Shown one piece after another: positions 1 to 13,277 of a stretch of DNA of 64,000 nt. Source of the DNA: Basidiobolus meristosporus CBS 931.73 (Eukaryota; Basidiobolomycota; Basidiobolomycetes; Basidiobolales; Basidiobolaceae); assembly GCA_002104905.1 (NCBI GenBank), contig MCFE01000453.1, positions 1 to 64,000 on the forward strand. Direction: 5' to 3'. A program made the translations under genes and the position numbers. Every line of letters starts with the position of its first letter. The stretch's first letter is position 1. The notes below the pieces were generated by a model. It made no database searches. It had not been told where the DNA came from and saw only the letters and a list, made by a program, of their open reading frames with translations.

Positions 1-193
1 AGATTCAATAACAAGTGCCTACTAATACTTGGACATGGTCTGCGGATAGAGTACATATGCATGTATACTTGTTATTCATTTACCTTCCAGCTACATCACT
101 TGGCGCACCAGAGTTTCTTGGCGTCTAAAATTCGCAATCTAGGGTAGCTCTCGTGCAGCAACGTTAGGTCTCAGCTTGTTAATTGATGACGCC

Positions 194-202
194 TATAAAT
201 AG
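194..202 (+). promoter_or_regulatory. TATA box of the catechol O-methyltransferase-like gene
   Basis: TATAAATAG lies about 50 bp upstream of the ATG at 245, with no intervening ATG. The other TATA boxes in this window (O-methyltransferase genes A, C and D) sit 44-66 bp upstream of their starts, so the spacing is typical for this genome. Confidence 0.6.
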
Positions 203-244
203 AAGCTGAGAGTCCAGAATGAGTAACAACTTACTATTTCTAAC

Positions 245-910
245 ATGTCTTCACTCAACCCCAACATCAGTGCCTATCTTGACTTTGTCCTTTCCAACTC
301 TACCCCCAATGATCCCAATTCTGTTATCTCTGCCATTGATCTCTATGCCAATGCAAATCCAATGATGCACATCGGAAATCAAAAAGGCAAATTTATTGAT
401 GAATTAATCAAGGAGCGCTCTACTGATGTCATGGTAGAACTGGGTGGCTACCTTGGATACAGTGCTCTTCGATTTTCCAGCATCCTACCCCCAAATGGGC
501 ATTATTATTCCTTCGAATTAAACCCCGAGTTTGCGGCTATCGCTCAGAAGATCATTGACCACGCTGGGCTATCATCTAAGGTAACCATCATTGTAGGAGA
601 GTTCAAGGTTACCAGCCAGGCATTTTTCTCCACATACCCAATTAAGCAAGTGGACTTTGTGTTCATTGACCACTGGAAAGACGTCTATGTTCAAGATCTG
701 AAGATAATCGAGGAGCTTCACTGGCTTCGCCCAGGGTCGATTGTTGTTGCTGATAATATCATCGTTCCAGGGGCCCCTGAATACAAAGCTTACATTGAAG
801 CAGAGACGGAAAAGTACTCCTCTTCTTTAATAGAAGTGAAAATGACTCACCCGAAGTATCCAAACAAAGCAGTAGTGGATGGGTTGTTAGTTGCCAGAGT
901 TAAAGTTTAG
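245..910 (+). CDS. catechol O-methyltransferase-like SAM-dependent methyltransferase
   Basis: An intronless 221-residue protein, the same length as soluble mammalian catechol O-methyltransferase. It is expected to transfer a methyl group from S-adenosylmethionine to a catechol or similar diphenol with Mg2+. Visible motifs are MHIGNQKGK near residue 41 (SAM site entrance), VELGGYLGY at 64-72 (motif I), DHWKD at 142-146 with metal-ligand and catalytic Asp/Lys candidates, DN at 170-171 (metal ligands), VPGAPEY at 174-180, and VVDGL near the C-terminus, all in COMT order. The acidic residue that in rat COMT precedes VVDGL is not obvious here, so substrate choice is uncertain. There is no signal peptide, so it is likely cytosolic. 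A TATA box lies upstream and AATAAA just downstream, so the transcription unit looks complete. Confidence 0.87.
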   Translation: MSSLNPNISAYLDFVLSNSTPNDPNSVISAIDLYANANPMMHIGNQKGKFIDELIKERSTDVMVELGGYLGYSALRFSSILPPNGHYYSFELNPEFAAIAQKIIDHAGLSSKVTIIVGEFKVTSQAFFSTYPIKQVDFVFIDHWKDVYVQDLKIIEELHWLRPGSIVVADNIIVPGAPEYKAYIEAETEKYSSSLIEVKMTHPKYPNKAVVDGLLVARVKV

Positions 911-938
911 CTTGATGAGTGAAAAGTCGTGTTATAAT

Positions 939-944
939 AATAAA
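939..944 (+). terminator. polyadenylation signal AATAAA
   Basis: AATAAA lies 29 bp after the stop codon of the methyltransferase gene, in AT-rich sequence. It is the usual position for a fungal 3' end signal. Confidence 0.45.
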
Positions 945-3900
945 GCCAATATATTCGCAATTATTACGTGAGCCTTTATCTAGTTTTATAATAGTAAATA
1001 ACCGATTCGTGCTTACGCCATCTTTTCTCTAGTTTGAAACTATGCACTCAGCCTTGAGAAATATATTTACATCAAATATAAATGTCCAGTGATCGTTCCA
1101 ATTGCTTCCATTCAAGAATATTGTATTTTTAACACATTCACAATCCCTTGTAGTCGCAAAATGCACTTGGTAGTCCTAATTGATTTCTGGTATTCAACCT
1201 CGATTCTAGAAAACTACCTCTAAGAACTCGAAGACACAGGTAGATTCCACTCACCTTACATCGCCGCTTCAAAGTATATGATAATTTCTGCAAGAGTTTT
1301 GGAGACTTGAAAGACTAGTAGATTATGTAGCTTTGGCTTGATGTTTTTATTGTGTAGCAGATTAGTCTAACTCCTAATATCCATACTGTTTTGGGAGCTT
1401 TGGGGATACTGATAGTGGCTAGTAGTATTAGTAAAATATGTGACTTTTGCACAATAACCTATTGAATGAAAAAGGAATATTTATATTTTTAAAACAGGTG
1501 GATTATGTTTAGGAAGGTTTCAAGGACGCGTGTGCAAAGTTTGGGCAAGGTTTCGGGTTTTTTAGACAACCTATAGTGTTTTCGCCAAAAAGCTAAGTAC
1601 CTTGAACATGAAATTCTCGAAGTAAACCCCGACAAAGTATTTGAGTAGGAAATAACAAATCTCACAAACTAAGATTTAAACATCTTAGTTAATGCAAACC
1701 TTTAGGTATAAATAGTAAACTTGAAACAATAATACCCCTGGCTGAAGTAGACATCACATATGCGCTAGGCCAGTACCATAAGTCTACCATGTAGGACTAG
1801 TAGTAGTGGTGGGTACTCATTGATGACTCACTATTGTGTGTACAATTATAATATCAGCAATGTAGATCTGTTGAAAATTGTTAAGATATTTCAGTGCATG
1901 TATATATTTGAACATTCAGAGCCTGCCCATCACCCAATAGCTCCATGTTTCCAAAGAGCTATCCACCATTGCTTTGCTAATCTAACCTATATTGTGGTAT
2001 ATCGGTTTAAATCAAGGACATATATCTAAATATATTTAATAATAACTGTAATATGGTTTAAAATTAATTTGCTACTACAAAGATGAAATATATATTACTC
2101 AGCTTAGAAACGCATTATGTTATCGCATATAATAAGTGAACGGACATTGATGATGGAATTCTGTATCAATTCAATAATGTGGCAATCTTTTGAAGATCTC
2201 AAAAACATCACACCAAGTGAATATCCAAGTCATCAACTGGCTCTTAAATTTAAAATTGGTGCGAGCCCAATTGCCTGGTATAGAAGACAAGCCAGTAAAA
2301 TCACAATTAGTTCAGATTTAGGAGATGCCAGATTATTGGAATAGCTAATAAACTCTATCTAATATCTGCCAAATAATACGCACTAAAACCCGCTATTTAA
2401 AATGTACAGATTGGATATCAACATGACTTGTTGCAAGTGTTGCATGACGGTGACCATTCAACCGCTGCATATCTTGATCAAGCTATATTGCTGATGTCTA
2501 TAGCTTTTTATCACCTTCTATTTCGCCTACTAGTCGCGATACTCCTGTTATCAAGTCGATACTGCACAGCTCTATAGGATTCTATTGAAGAATAAAAAGT
2601 AAGCTATTTTCTGCTGGCCAATATGTAATCACTCATTGATGGGCTGTACATATCAAAGTAGATTTTCCAGACACAAATCAACATATGTTGTCAAGCCAAC
2701 ATTTAAATTAATGTCCTTGAATAAAATTACATCATACCCCACTTCCTTTGCCACTTAACACAGATGAACCAACTAGTACCGTAAACGAATACCAATCTTG
2801 ACTGTCAAATATTACATTCTGCACTTATCCATAAGGTTTCTATAGTAACATCCGATCAATCCCAGCTGGATAACTGTTGTGTTTGCCTTAGACGGCATGC
2901 ACTAGCCGCTACTTTGGCGTCAAGATTGTCAAACCACGTGATGGGTTATCTGCAAAGTCCAAGATGATTGGTCGATGTTCCCCATCAGTGGCATCAATTA
3001 CTTAAAATGGTTTGGGTACTGATCTATTCAAATGGCTACTCGGTGACAAAACCAACAGATTAAGCAAACGGTGCTTACTGTAATGGCTTAGACAATTTAG
3101 CTAAGTCGATGGATTTCGTTCTAAGCACTGTACTCTTCGGGATCTGTACTACACTCTGCTACCAATTATTGGCTGAGAATTTGAGATAATGAAGGAATGA
3201 ATTACTCTCAAGCTTTTAGTGTGCCTGTATATGGCTAACACAAGGGTTACGGTATTGCAAATTCAGAATTTGATTGCCTAAACATGGCCAATGTGGCAAT
3301 TGCTGAAGATCAATATTTAAAATAGGTTTCAGCAATCTATTGGCTCACTTACTGTTTATGGCAATCCCAATTAACCTGTACAATTCAATATTTTGGGGAA
3401 TTGCTTCACCCTTTCTGATTCAAGTTGCATATTTGCCACTCAGCGACATCCTTAAGTTTTCAATGGACGTTGGGTAACAATTCCTCAATATTCCTCGTAT
3501 CCACTAGTTCTATGCCAGCTGTTGAAATTCTAGTCTGACTTCTTCGATATCAATGTACACTTACATCCGCCAGTCTGCAGCGAGTTGAAGTTCTCCAAAA
3601 TGCGGCATGCATCCACGCAGATATTTGACCAAAGTCACATAAGATAAAATTGGAATTCTAGCGAATAATTCGGTTAATATTTTTACATATGGCTTATACT
3701 GGAGCAGGCCTTGCAGTATCTTGCCTCCTTCACCGCCTTACTGCCTTCAGACACTCAGCTTGCAGAATACATTGTGATGTATTAGGTATACTTTGGGATT
3801 TGTAATGTTTGCTAGAGGGCCCCTTTATTTCGAATATGGACGCGTCAGCACACGTCCAGGGTTGCTAGTATTGATACATGAATTATTGGTATCCAAATAA

Positions 3901-5231
3901 GCCACCCTTGAAGTGGGTTTAGCACTACATCTGAATAAGCGATGAAGTTGCTCAGGCGATATCGGAGTGCTGCCTTTCTCAGCATTATCATGGTGGCGAC
4001 ATAGGGTACGGGTCACGCTGACCCATTCTATAGAAGGTAAATTTATGCCGACTCTACCGTGTGTTCATATGGGTCAGTCATGCTATTTTGGCTGCTCCTG
4101 TGCATTTGTGAGTGCATCTAAAGGGAACCATTAGTAGATGTCTCATAAGATTGTTTACCCTGATATCTCTTATTTGGACTGACTCAACTTGTTTCGCCCC
4201 CGCATCACTTACTTCAGTGACTGTTCATATGGAGAGTTTCTGTTAACCCAAGTGGCCAATCGTATTCTAACGTATGCGGCTTGAAACGGTAAATAACGCG
4301 CATCTATCTACCCGAGTGCCAAAGGGCTTCTTCATTTGGTCTCCAGAGTGTGCCATGGGTGGCGCGTTGTATGTGGGATGGGATGGGCTAGGCTTTAACA
4401 GGAAGTATTCGAAAGTCTTGGAAGATCTGGTTGCTATGGGTGATGTCAGTGGGTCAAGGGAATATTGTAATTAATTTAGTTTGCACATGGGTGCCTGACT
4501 GCTTCGGAGGTTATATGGAATACACTGAATTTTCACCTCAGGTTACAGTCGCCACTGAGGTTCTTGCCTAGGGTTACAGTCATGCTAGAGATTGTTGGTG
4601 TTCAAATGAATACATTCTAGGCCTAACCTCAAGAATTGTCAAATTCAATATTATAGTGATCATTTCCAACGTTATTGTGTAGCTTGAGTATCCAATTACT
4701 TCCAATTACCTCAACTGGATCACCTTATTTGGATCTCCTGGGAGTACTATTTGTAAATTAATTATACATTGATTCCACACAGTCAGGTTGGTGAAACTGC
4801 TACTCTTGCATATCTACAATGTGAGCGAACCGAATATATAAGCATCTCTCGTAGTACTGAAACTTGCGTCTTTCTCTTTTCATAAAAAGATTAGTTCTCT
4901 TAATCGAATCTACTTTTCAAGAGTTGTCAGTACGTAGTTTCTTGAATACAGTATAACTAGAAAACGCTTTTTCGCTCAGAATGCTGATTGACCAAAGCAG
5001 GTCAACATAACGAATTCTCTTATATATATTTATACATATACGTATATACGTACATATTCCTTGGTCCTTTCCCCCAAGACTCAATACAGGCAGCACCCGC
5101 TATAAGCAGATTTCCCAATAACCTGCTCTCTATTCACAAGCTTCACTGGAGCAGAGAATTTTCGATTTTTCAAGCCATCTCCCAAACCACAACCAAGTAG
5201 CCTCCTCTAAGCCTCAAACCAAAGCAACGAA
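945..5231. other. long intergenic region without a supported gene
   Basis: About 4.3 kb with only short, compositionally unremarkable frames. I saw no splice-consistent gene model, no tRNA box pair and no long repeat. Near its right edge (about 5020-5060) there is an alternating TA/CA-rich tract, followed by a pyrimidine-rich stretch before the kinase ATG, which probably belongs to that gene's promoter and leader. Confidence 0.5.
2200..2344 (+). pseudogene. possible relic of a Copia-type RNase H
   Basis: A short frame reads as a decayed match to the Copia RNase H region that normally has the pattern GxxPIxWxSxRQxxxxxSSxEAEY. Here one sees SPIAWYRRQ followed by a TISS-type segment, after which the frame stops. 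Only about 45 residues can be matched and the key acidic residues are lost. It could also be chance similarity, so confidence is low. Confidence 0.25.
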
Positions 5232-8200
5232 ATGATGGAAGAAATACCACAGCACTCCGCAGTCGACTTTGAACTGTCTTCATCAGATAACTTCCTCCGC
5301 CATATTCTGGCGTTAATAGACCTGGTCGAAGAAGATAAAGTGGATGATATAAATAAATTGGATTACCAATCGAGCAATAGCAAGTTAGAAACGCAAGTCG
5401 AGATCTCCTTCAGAAAGCTCCTTTCAAAGCATTCACGGTTACAAGAGGATCTTCGCCATTGTAGAGCTGCGCTAAAAAATAATCTAATTGCAACCGATCA
5501 CCTAAATGCCCATGGTTTCCTTGCTGTGTCTGGAGACAGTGTAATACTAAGTGAAGCCACATTTGAAAATGCCTCGCAAGTGGCTTTTGTGCCTTCCTCT
5601 GTCGGTGTGCCGAATCTGGCTTCCAATCCTGAGAGTGACAACAGCCCTTCTTTATCCGAGTTCTCCGAAGAAGGTTGCCTAAACTGTTTGACCCAATGTA
5701 CAGATATGGCAAAGGCGATCAAAGATGGAGATTTGGCAAGACGTATCACATGCTCGCACGACAGCGGTGTTACTTTAGCCTTGAAGCATGCCATGAATGA
5801 TATGGCGGATAGACTAGAGTCGCTTGCGTCTAAGGTTTTTCACTTCGGTCATGAGATGGCTGAACTAGGAAAATTCTGCAATCAAGGGGAGGTCGAACAT
5901 TGGGATGGGATATGGAAGGAAGTCGTTATGAATCTTAACAAAGTGGCCAGTGGACATAGTGAGCAAGTCCGTGACATCGCTGAGGTCTGCACTGCTGTTG
6001 CCCGTGGAGATTTGACGAAAAAAATTACCGTAGATATCAAAGGGGAAACATTTGTACTAAAGAATACCATTAATACGATGGTTGATCAACTCAACTCCTT
6101 TGCTTCTGAAGTTACCAGAGTTGCCCATGCAGTTGGAACGGAGGGAAAACTTGGCGTACAAGCAGAGGTTCCCGATGTCGATGGAACCTGGAAGCTACTG
6201 ACCGATAATGTCAACTTGATGGCATCAAACCTTACCGGCCAAGTAAGAGACATCATACATGTCAGCAAAGCTGTTGCGCGCGGCGACCTGTCTAAGAAAG
6301 TAACAGTGGATGTCAAGGGAGAAATACAAGAACTCAAAGTCACCATCAATACGATGGTGGACCAGTTGCAAACCTTCGCAACTGAGGTGACCAGGGTATC
6401 TCTGGAAGTTGGAACTGAGGGAAAGCTTGGCGGTCAAGCTGTAGTCAAAGATGTTGGAGGCACTTGGAAAGATCTTACTGATAACGTAAATCTAATGGCG
6501 TCCAATCTTACAAATCAAGTTCGTGATATTGCGAATGTCAGCAAAGCAGTTGCTCGTGGGGACCTTTCTAAAAAGGTAACGGTCGATGTCAAAGGAGAGA
6601 TCCAAGAATTGAAGATTACCATTAATACAATGGTAGATAACCTTCAAACCTTCGCATCAGAAGTGACCCGTGTAGCTCGAGAAGTCGGCACAGAAGGCAA
6701 GCTTGGTGGACAAGCGATAGTCAAGGATGTTGGTGGAACCTGGAAGGACTTGACAGACAACGTGAATCTGATGGCTTCCAACCTGACAGGACAGGTGCGA
6801 GACATTGCCAATGTCAGTAAAGCAGTTGCGCGTGGTGACCTTTCGAAGAAGGTTACTGTGAACGTCAAAGGAGAGATCTTGGAGCTGAAGAATACCATCA
6901 ACACTATGGTTGATCAGCTCCAGACCTTTGCATCAGAAGTCACAAGGGTTGCCAAAGAGGTCGGCACAGAAGGCAAGCTTGGTGGACAAGCAATAGTCAA
7001 GGATGTTGGTGGAACCTGGAAGGACTTGACAGACAACGTGAATCTGATGGCTTCCAACCTGACAGGACAGGTGCGAGACATTGCCAATGTCAGTAAAGCA
7101 GTTGCTCGTGGTGACCTTTCGAAGAAGGTTACTGTGAACGTCAAAGGAGAGATCTTGGAGCTGAAGAACACCATCAACACAATGGTTGATCAGCTCCAGA
7201 CCTTCGCATCAGAAGTGACCCGTGTAGCTCGAGAAGTCGGCACAGAAGGCAAACTTGGCGGACAAGCAATAGTCAAGGATGTCGGTGGAACCTGGAAAGA
7301 CTTGACCGATAATGTCAATTTCATGGCGTCCAATCTAACAGGCCAAGTGCGAGACATTGCCAATGTCAGTAAAGCAGTTGCTCGTGGAGATCTCTCCAAG
7401 AAAGTAACAGTTAATGTAAAGGGTGAGATTCACGAGTTGAAGGCTACCATCAATACTATGGTTGACAATCTACAGACTTTTGCGTCAGAAGTAACGCGGG
7501 TGGCTCGCGAAGTCGGCATAGAAGGAAAGCTCGGAGGCCAAGCTGTCGTTGAGGATGTTGGCGGTACATGGAAAGATCTTACCAATAATGTCAATATGAT
7601 GGCTTCCAACCTTACCAACCAGGTTCGTGATATTGCTAATGTAAGCAAAGCTGTCGCTAGAGGAGACCTATCCAAGAAGGTCACAGTGGATGTGAAAGGC
7701 GAGATTAACGAACTAAAAGAAACGATCAATACAATGGTCGACGATCTTCAAACATTCGCTGCTGAGGTTACCCGAGTCGCCCGTGAAGTTGGTAAAGAGG
7801 GAAAGCTTGGAGGTCAAGCCGTAGTTGAGGATGTCGGTGGTACCTGGAAGGATCTAACTGACAATGTCAACATGATGGCTTCAAACATTACCAACCAAGT
7901 TCGTGACATCGCCAATGTTAGCAAGGCAGTCGCGCGGGGCGATCTATCGAAGAAAGTTACGGTTGATGTTAAAGGGGAGATCCAAGAGCTGAAAGTCACC
8001 ATTAACACTATGGTAGACGATCTTCAGACCTTCGCATCAGAAGTAACCCGTGTAGCTCGAGAAGTCGGAACAGAAGGAAAACTTGGCGGCCAAGCAGTTG
8101 TTAAGGACGTTGGTGGAACATGGAAGGATTTAACCGAAAATGTTAATTTAATGGCATCAAATCTAACCGCACAAGTAAGAGATATTGCCAACGTAAGTAA

Positions 8201-11200
8201 GGCAGTAGCAAGGGGGGATCTTTCTAAAAAGGTTACAGTGGATGTTAAAGGAGAAATTCAAGAACTCAAAGTTACCATCAATACTATGGTTGGTGATCTC
8301 CAAACATTTGCTTCAGAAGTCACAAGAGTTGCGCGAGAGGTTGGTACAGAAGGCAAGCTTGGCGGACAAGCTGTTGTCAAGGATGTAGGAGGCACTTGGA
8401 AAGACTTGACAGATAATGTCAACCGCATGGCATCCAATCTTACCGGGCAAGTACGAGATATTGCCAATGTCAGTAAAGCAGTTGCGCGTGGAGATCTCTC
8501 GAAGAAAGTTACTGTTGACGTTCAGGGCGAAATCTTGGAACTCAAGAATACAATCAACACTATGGTTGATCAGCTCCAGACCTTTGCATCAGAAGTCACA
8601 AGAGTCGCCAAAGAAGTCGGCACAGAAGGCAAGCTTGGTGGACAAGCGATAGTCAAGGATGTCGGTGGAACCTGGAAAGGCTTGACAGACAACGTGAATC
8701 TGATGGCTTCCAACCTGACAGGACAGGTGCGAGACATTGCCAATGTCAGTAAAGCAGTTGTTCGTGGTGACCTTTCGAAGAAGGTTACTGTGAACGTCAA
8801 AGGAGAGATCTTGGAGCTGAAGAACACCATCAACACAATGGTTGATCAGCTCCAGACCTTCGCCTCAGAAGTGACCCGTGTAGCTCGAGAAGTCGGCACA
8901 GAAGGCAAGCTTGGTGGACAAGCGATAGTCAAGGATGTTGGTGGAACCTGGAAGGACTTGACAGACAACGTGAATCTGATGGCTTCCAACCTGACAGGAC
9001 AGGTGCGAGACATTGCCAATGTCAGTAAAGCAGTTGCGCGTGGTGACCTTTCGAAGAAGGTTACTGTGAACGTCAAAGGAGAGATCTTGGAGCTGAAGAA
9101 TACCATCAACACTATGGTTGATCAGCTCCAGACCTTTGCATCAGAAGTCACAAGGGTTGCCAAAGAAGTCGGCACAGAAGGCAAGCTTGGTGGACAAGCA
9201 ATAGTCAAGGATGTCGGTGGAACCTGGAAAGACTTGACAGACAACGTGAATCTGATGGCTTCCAACCTGACAGGACAGGTGCGAGACATTGCCAATGTCA
9301 GTAAAGCAGTTGCTCGTGGTGACCTTTCGAAGAAGGTTACTGTGAACGTCAAAGGAGAGATCTTGGAGCTGAAGAACACCATCAACACAATGGTTGATCA
9401 GCTCCAGACCTTCGCCTCAGAAGTGACCCGTGTAGCTCGAGAAGTCGGCACAGAAGGCAAACTTGGCGGACAAGCAATAGTCAAGGATGTCGGTGGAACC
9501 TGGAAGGACTTGACAGACAACGTGAATCTGATGGCTTCCAACCTGACAGGACAGGTGCGAGACATTGCCAATGTCAGTAAAGCAGTTGCGCGTGGTGACC
9601 TTTCGAAGAAGGTTACTGTGAACGTCAAAGGAGAGATCTTGGAGCTGAAGAATACCATCAACACAATGGTTGATCAGCTCCAAACCTTCGCCTCAGAAGT
9701 GACCCGTGTTGCTCGGGAAGTAGGTACTCAAGGCAAGCTTGGTGGACAAGCAATAGTCAAAGACGTTGGTGGAACCTGGAAAGATTTGACGGAGAATGTG
9801 AACCTTATGGCTTTTAATCTTACTGGTCAGGTACGGGATATTGCCATTGTTAGTAAGGCCATCGCCTGCGGCGACCTTTCCAAAAAGGTTACGGTCGATG
9901 TCAAAGGAGAAATCCTTGATCTCAAAGTTACCATCAATACTATGGTCGACCAGTTGCGTACTTTTGCTGCTGAAGTAACCAGAGTTGCTCGCGAAGTTGG
10001 CACAGAAGGAAAACTAGGTGGACAGGCTATTGTGAAAGATGTTGATGGCACCTGGAAAGACCTTACTGACAATGTGAATCTGATGGCATCGAATCTTACC
10101 GCTCAAGTTCGTGATATTGCCATTGTTAGCAAAGCAATTGCGCGCGGTGATCTTTCCAAAAAAGTTACTGTTGATGTCAAAGGTGAAATCCTCGACTTGA
10201 AGAATACCATCAACACCATGGTTGATCAACTTCAGACCTTTGCTACAGAAGTTACTCGAGTGTCACTGGAAGTTGGCACCGAAGGCAAACTCGGAGGGCA
10301 GGCTATTGTGAAGGACGTAGCAGGCACTTGGAAAGATTTAACAGATAATGTCAATATAATGGCCGCCAACCTTACTGGGCAAGTTCGATCAATTGCCGAG
10401 GTAACAACTGCAGTTGCATGTGGTGACCTATCGAAGAAAATTACCGTCGATGTCAAGGGTGAGATATACGAACTCAAGACGACTGTTAATTCCATGGTTG
10501 ATCAGCTACGAACCTTTGCTGCGGAGGTCACACGCGTTGCTCGTGAGGTTGGCACGGAAGGTAAACTCGGAGGCCAGGCAATTGTGAAAGACGTTGGTGG
10601 CACATGGAAGGAGCTAACCGACAACGTCAACACAATGGCAGATAATCTTACAAATCAAGTTCGAGACATCGCTAACGTCAGCAAAGCCGTTGCTAGAGGA
10701 GATCTTTCGCGCAAGATCAAAGTTGACGTTAAAGGAGAGATGTTGGATCTGAAGAAGACCATCAACACTATGGTTGATCAACTCCAAACATTTGCTACTG
10801 AGGTTACCCGAGTCTCATTGGAAGTAGGCACAGAGGGCAAGCTTGGTGGGCAAGCAGTTGTAAAGGATGTCGGAGGTACCTGGAAAGATCTTACTGACAA
10901 CGTGAACATAATGGCAGCCAACTTGACAGGGCAAGTAAGATCGATTGCCGCCGTTACTACCGCAGTTGCCCGTGGAGATTTATCCAAAAAAGTAACGGTA
11001 GATGTAAAGGGTGAAATTCTTGAGCTGAAAGATACAGTGAATTCCATGGTAGACCAGCTCCGAATCTTCGCAGCAGAAGTCATCCGTGTGGCTCGTGATG
11101 TAGGCACTGAAGGAATTCTTGGCGGGCAAGCGGTTGTCAAAGATGTTGGAGGCACCTGGAAAGATCTCACGGACAATGTCAATCTCATGGCCTTTAACCT

Positions 11201-13277
11201 TACGAGTCAAGTGCGTGACATCGCACACGTGTGCAAGGCTGTTGCCTGTGGTGATCTATCCAAGAAGATTACGGTCGATGTCAATGGCGAAGTTCTTGAT
11301 TTGAAGAATACAATCAACACCATGGTTGATCAACTCAGCACTTTTGCTGCCGAGGTTACCCGAGTTGCCAAAGAAGTTGGTACAGAAGGAAAACTTGGCG
11401 TGCAAGCTCAGGTAAAGGATGTTGAAGGAATCTGGCAGGAGATTACGAGCAACGTCAACACCATGGCTGCCAATTTGACTACTCAAGTGCGTGCATTTGC
11501 CCAAATTTCTGCTGCCGCTACAGATGGAGATTTTACCCGGTATATTACTGTTGAGGCTTCAGGTGAGATGGATTCACTCAAAACCAAAATCAACCAAATG
11601 ATATATAATCTACGCGAAAACATCCAACGCAATGTTGCTGCCAGAGAAACGGCAGAGCTGGCCAATAGAGCCAAAAGTGAGTTCTTGGCCAATATGTCGC
11701 ACGAAATCCGGACACCAATGAACGGAATCATCGGCATGACTTCGCTGACACTGGAGACGGATCTGACAAGGCAACAGCGGGAGAATCTAATGATTGTTAG
11801 TCAATTGACCAATTCGCTGCTGACCATCATTGACGACATTCTGGATATCTCCAAGATCGAGGCCGGTAAAATTATAATAGAGGAGATCCCGTTCTCTTTG
11901 AGGACAGCCGTCTTTGGTGTGCTGAAAACTCTGGCAGTTAAAGCGACCCAACGAAAATTGGACTTGGTTTACGACGTGGACAACGACATACCTGATCAAC
12001 TAATTGGCGACCCGCTTCGATTACGTCAAGTAATCACCAATCTGATCGGAAACGCTATCAAGTTCACCACAGAGGGCCAGGTAGCAATGCGGGCTTCGGT
12101 GAAAGAAATCACGGAGACGAAGGTCATATTAACGTTTTGCGTGAGCGATACGGGGATCGGCATCCAAAACGACAAGTTTAATTTGATCTTTGACACTTTC
12201 TCGCAAGCTGACGGGTCTACCACACGTAAGTACGGAGGCACTGGTCTTGGCCTATCCATCTCGAAGAAATTGGTGCATCTCATGGGCGGAGATTTATGGG
12301 TCAACAGTGTCTATGGTGAAGGGAGCGATTTCTACTTCACTGCCGAATTTAGGTTAGGCACTATGCCCCAAGAGCAGATCGAATCACGTCTGGCTACCTT
12401 CCACAACCGCAACATCTTGGTGCTAAGCACTCACGGCCATCCGGCGGGACAGAAGCTGCTGGACCTGCTGAAGCAACTTGGAATTCGCCCTGTACTCGCT
12501 CGATCAGTTGAAGAGGCAGTCATGCTATGTGGTAAAATGAAGCCCGGCGACAAGCCCGTGTTTGATACAATGATTGCCGACGAAATCATCGAGGTGGAAA
12601 AGGTTCGACAGCATTCATGCCTTCGCTACGTTCCCATTGTACTACTTGCAATCACGATGCCGATGAAGCTCAAGATGAAGAACTGCATTGATATGCTGAT
12701 CACCTCTTACATGAACGTGCCGGTTTCTCTCCCTGACTTGACGAGTGCTCTGATGCCAGCCTTGGAATCCCACATCGCGATGACCACCGAAATCTGTGGG
12801 AAAAAACTCAAGATTCTTCTGGCTGAAGACAATATCGTTAATCAGAAGCTAGCATTAAGAATCCTTGAGAAGCACGGGCATGAGGTGGTGATAGTTCCAA
12901 ACGGACTGCTTGCTGTCGAAGCAATCAAGCATAACAAGTTTGACCTTATCCTCATGGATGTGCAAATGCCCATCATGGGTGGATTTGAAGCTACCGCGAA
13001 AATTCGTGAACTCGAAGCCTCCACTGGCTCCCACATCCCCATTATTGCATTGACTGCGCACGCAATGATTGGAGATCGCGAGAAATGCATTGCATCTGGC
13101 ATGGATGAATATGTTACAAAACCCCTTCGTTTCAATGAGTTGATCAACACAATCAACAAATTTCAGAATGTAAGTATCGAATGGTTTTAATAGGATAAAC
13201 GTCGATTTGTGACTTACCGAGCCTTACTTTGCTAGCAAACCGAGCGCCCCATTCCACTCTTCCCTGGTTATTATTAG
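5232..13277 (+). CDS. NIK1: group III (Nik1/Os-1-like) hybrid histidine kinase with about 22 HAMP domains
   Basis: Two exons, 5232-13169 and 13236-13277, with a 66-bp intron (donor GTAAGT, acceptor CTAG). Reading through the intron would end the protein at 13190 with VSIEWF; splicing gives [13 protein letters not shown] instead. The product is about 2,659 residues. Order: N-terminal region (1-145), HAMP array (about 145-2132, 92-residue units), HisKA with phosphoacceptor His2157 in [12 protein letters not shown], HATPase with DTGIGI at 2306 and GGTGLGL, a degenerate receiver-like segment (about 2390-2500), and a true receiver (about 2527-2645) with acidic pair E2532/D2533 and phosphoacceptor Asp2576 in LILMDVQMP. 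There is no transmembrane segment, so it is cytosolic. Family members act upstream of the HOG pathway in osmotic stress and are targets of phenylpyrrole and dicarboximide fungicides. The usual family has about 5-7 HAMPs, so this length is exceptional. Confidence 0.93.
6108..11627 (+). repeat. 276-bp in-frame tandem repeat (20 units) encoding the HAMP array
   Basis: Twenty consecutive 92-codon units each begin with EVTRV or a close variant and contain a GTWK-like segment, a QVRDIA-like segment and ARGDLSKK. A divergent unit precedes them (about 5832-6107), and a partial HAMP lies before that. Units 4-5 and 12-13, 2,208 bp (8 units) apart, are almost identical in nucleotides, while first and last units are diverged. 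This pattern indicates recent internal duplication or conversion in the middle of the array. Short-read assemblies may miscount the units. Confidence 0.93.

Noticed and set aside
4274-4474. 66-codon frame in the first intergenic region
   Set aside because: Short, no homology recognised and no promoter or polyadenylation signals.
6086-11504. A ladder of about 88-codon minus-strand frames across the kinase gene
   Set aside because: They recur every 276 bp, match the HAMP units antisense, and arise because the repeated plus-strand codons lack antisense stops. They are shadows of the kinase.
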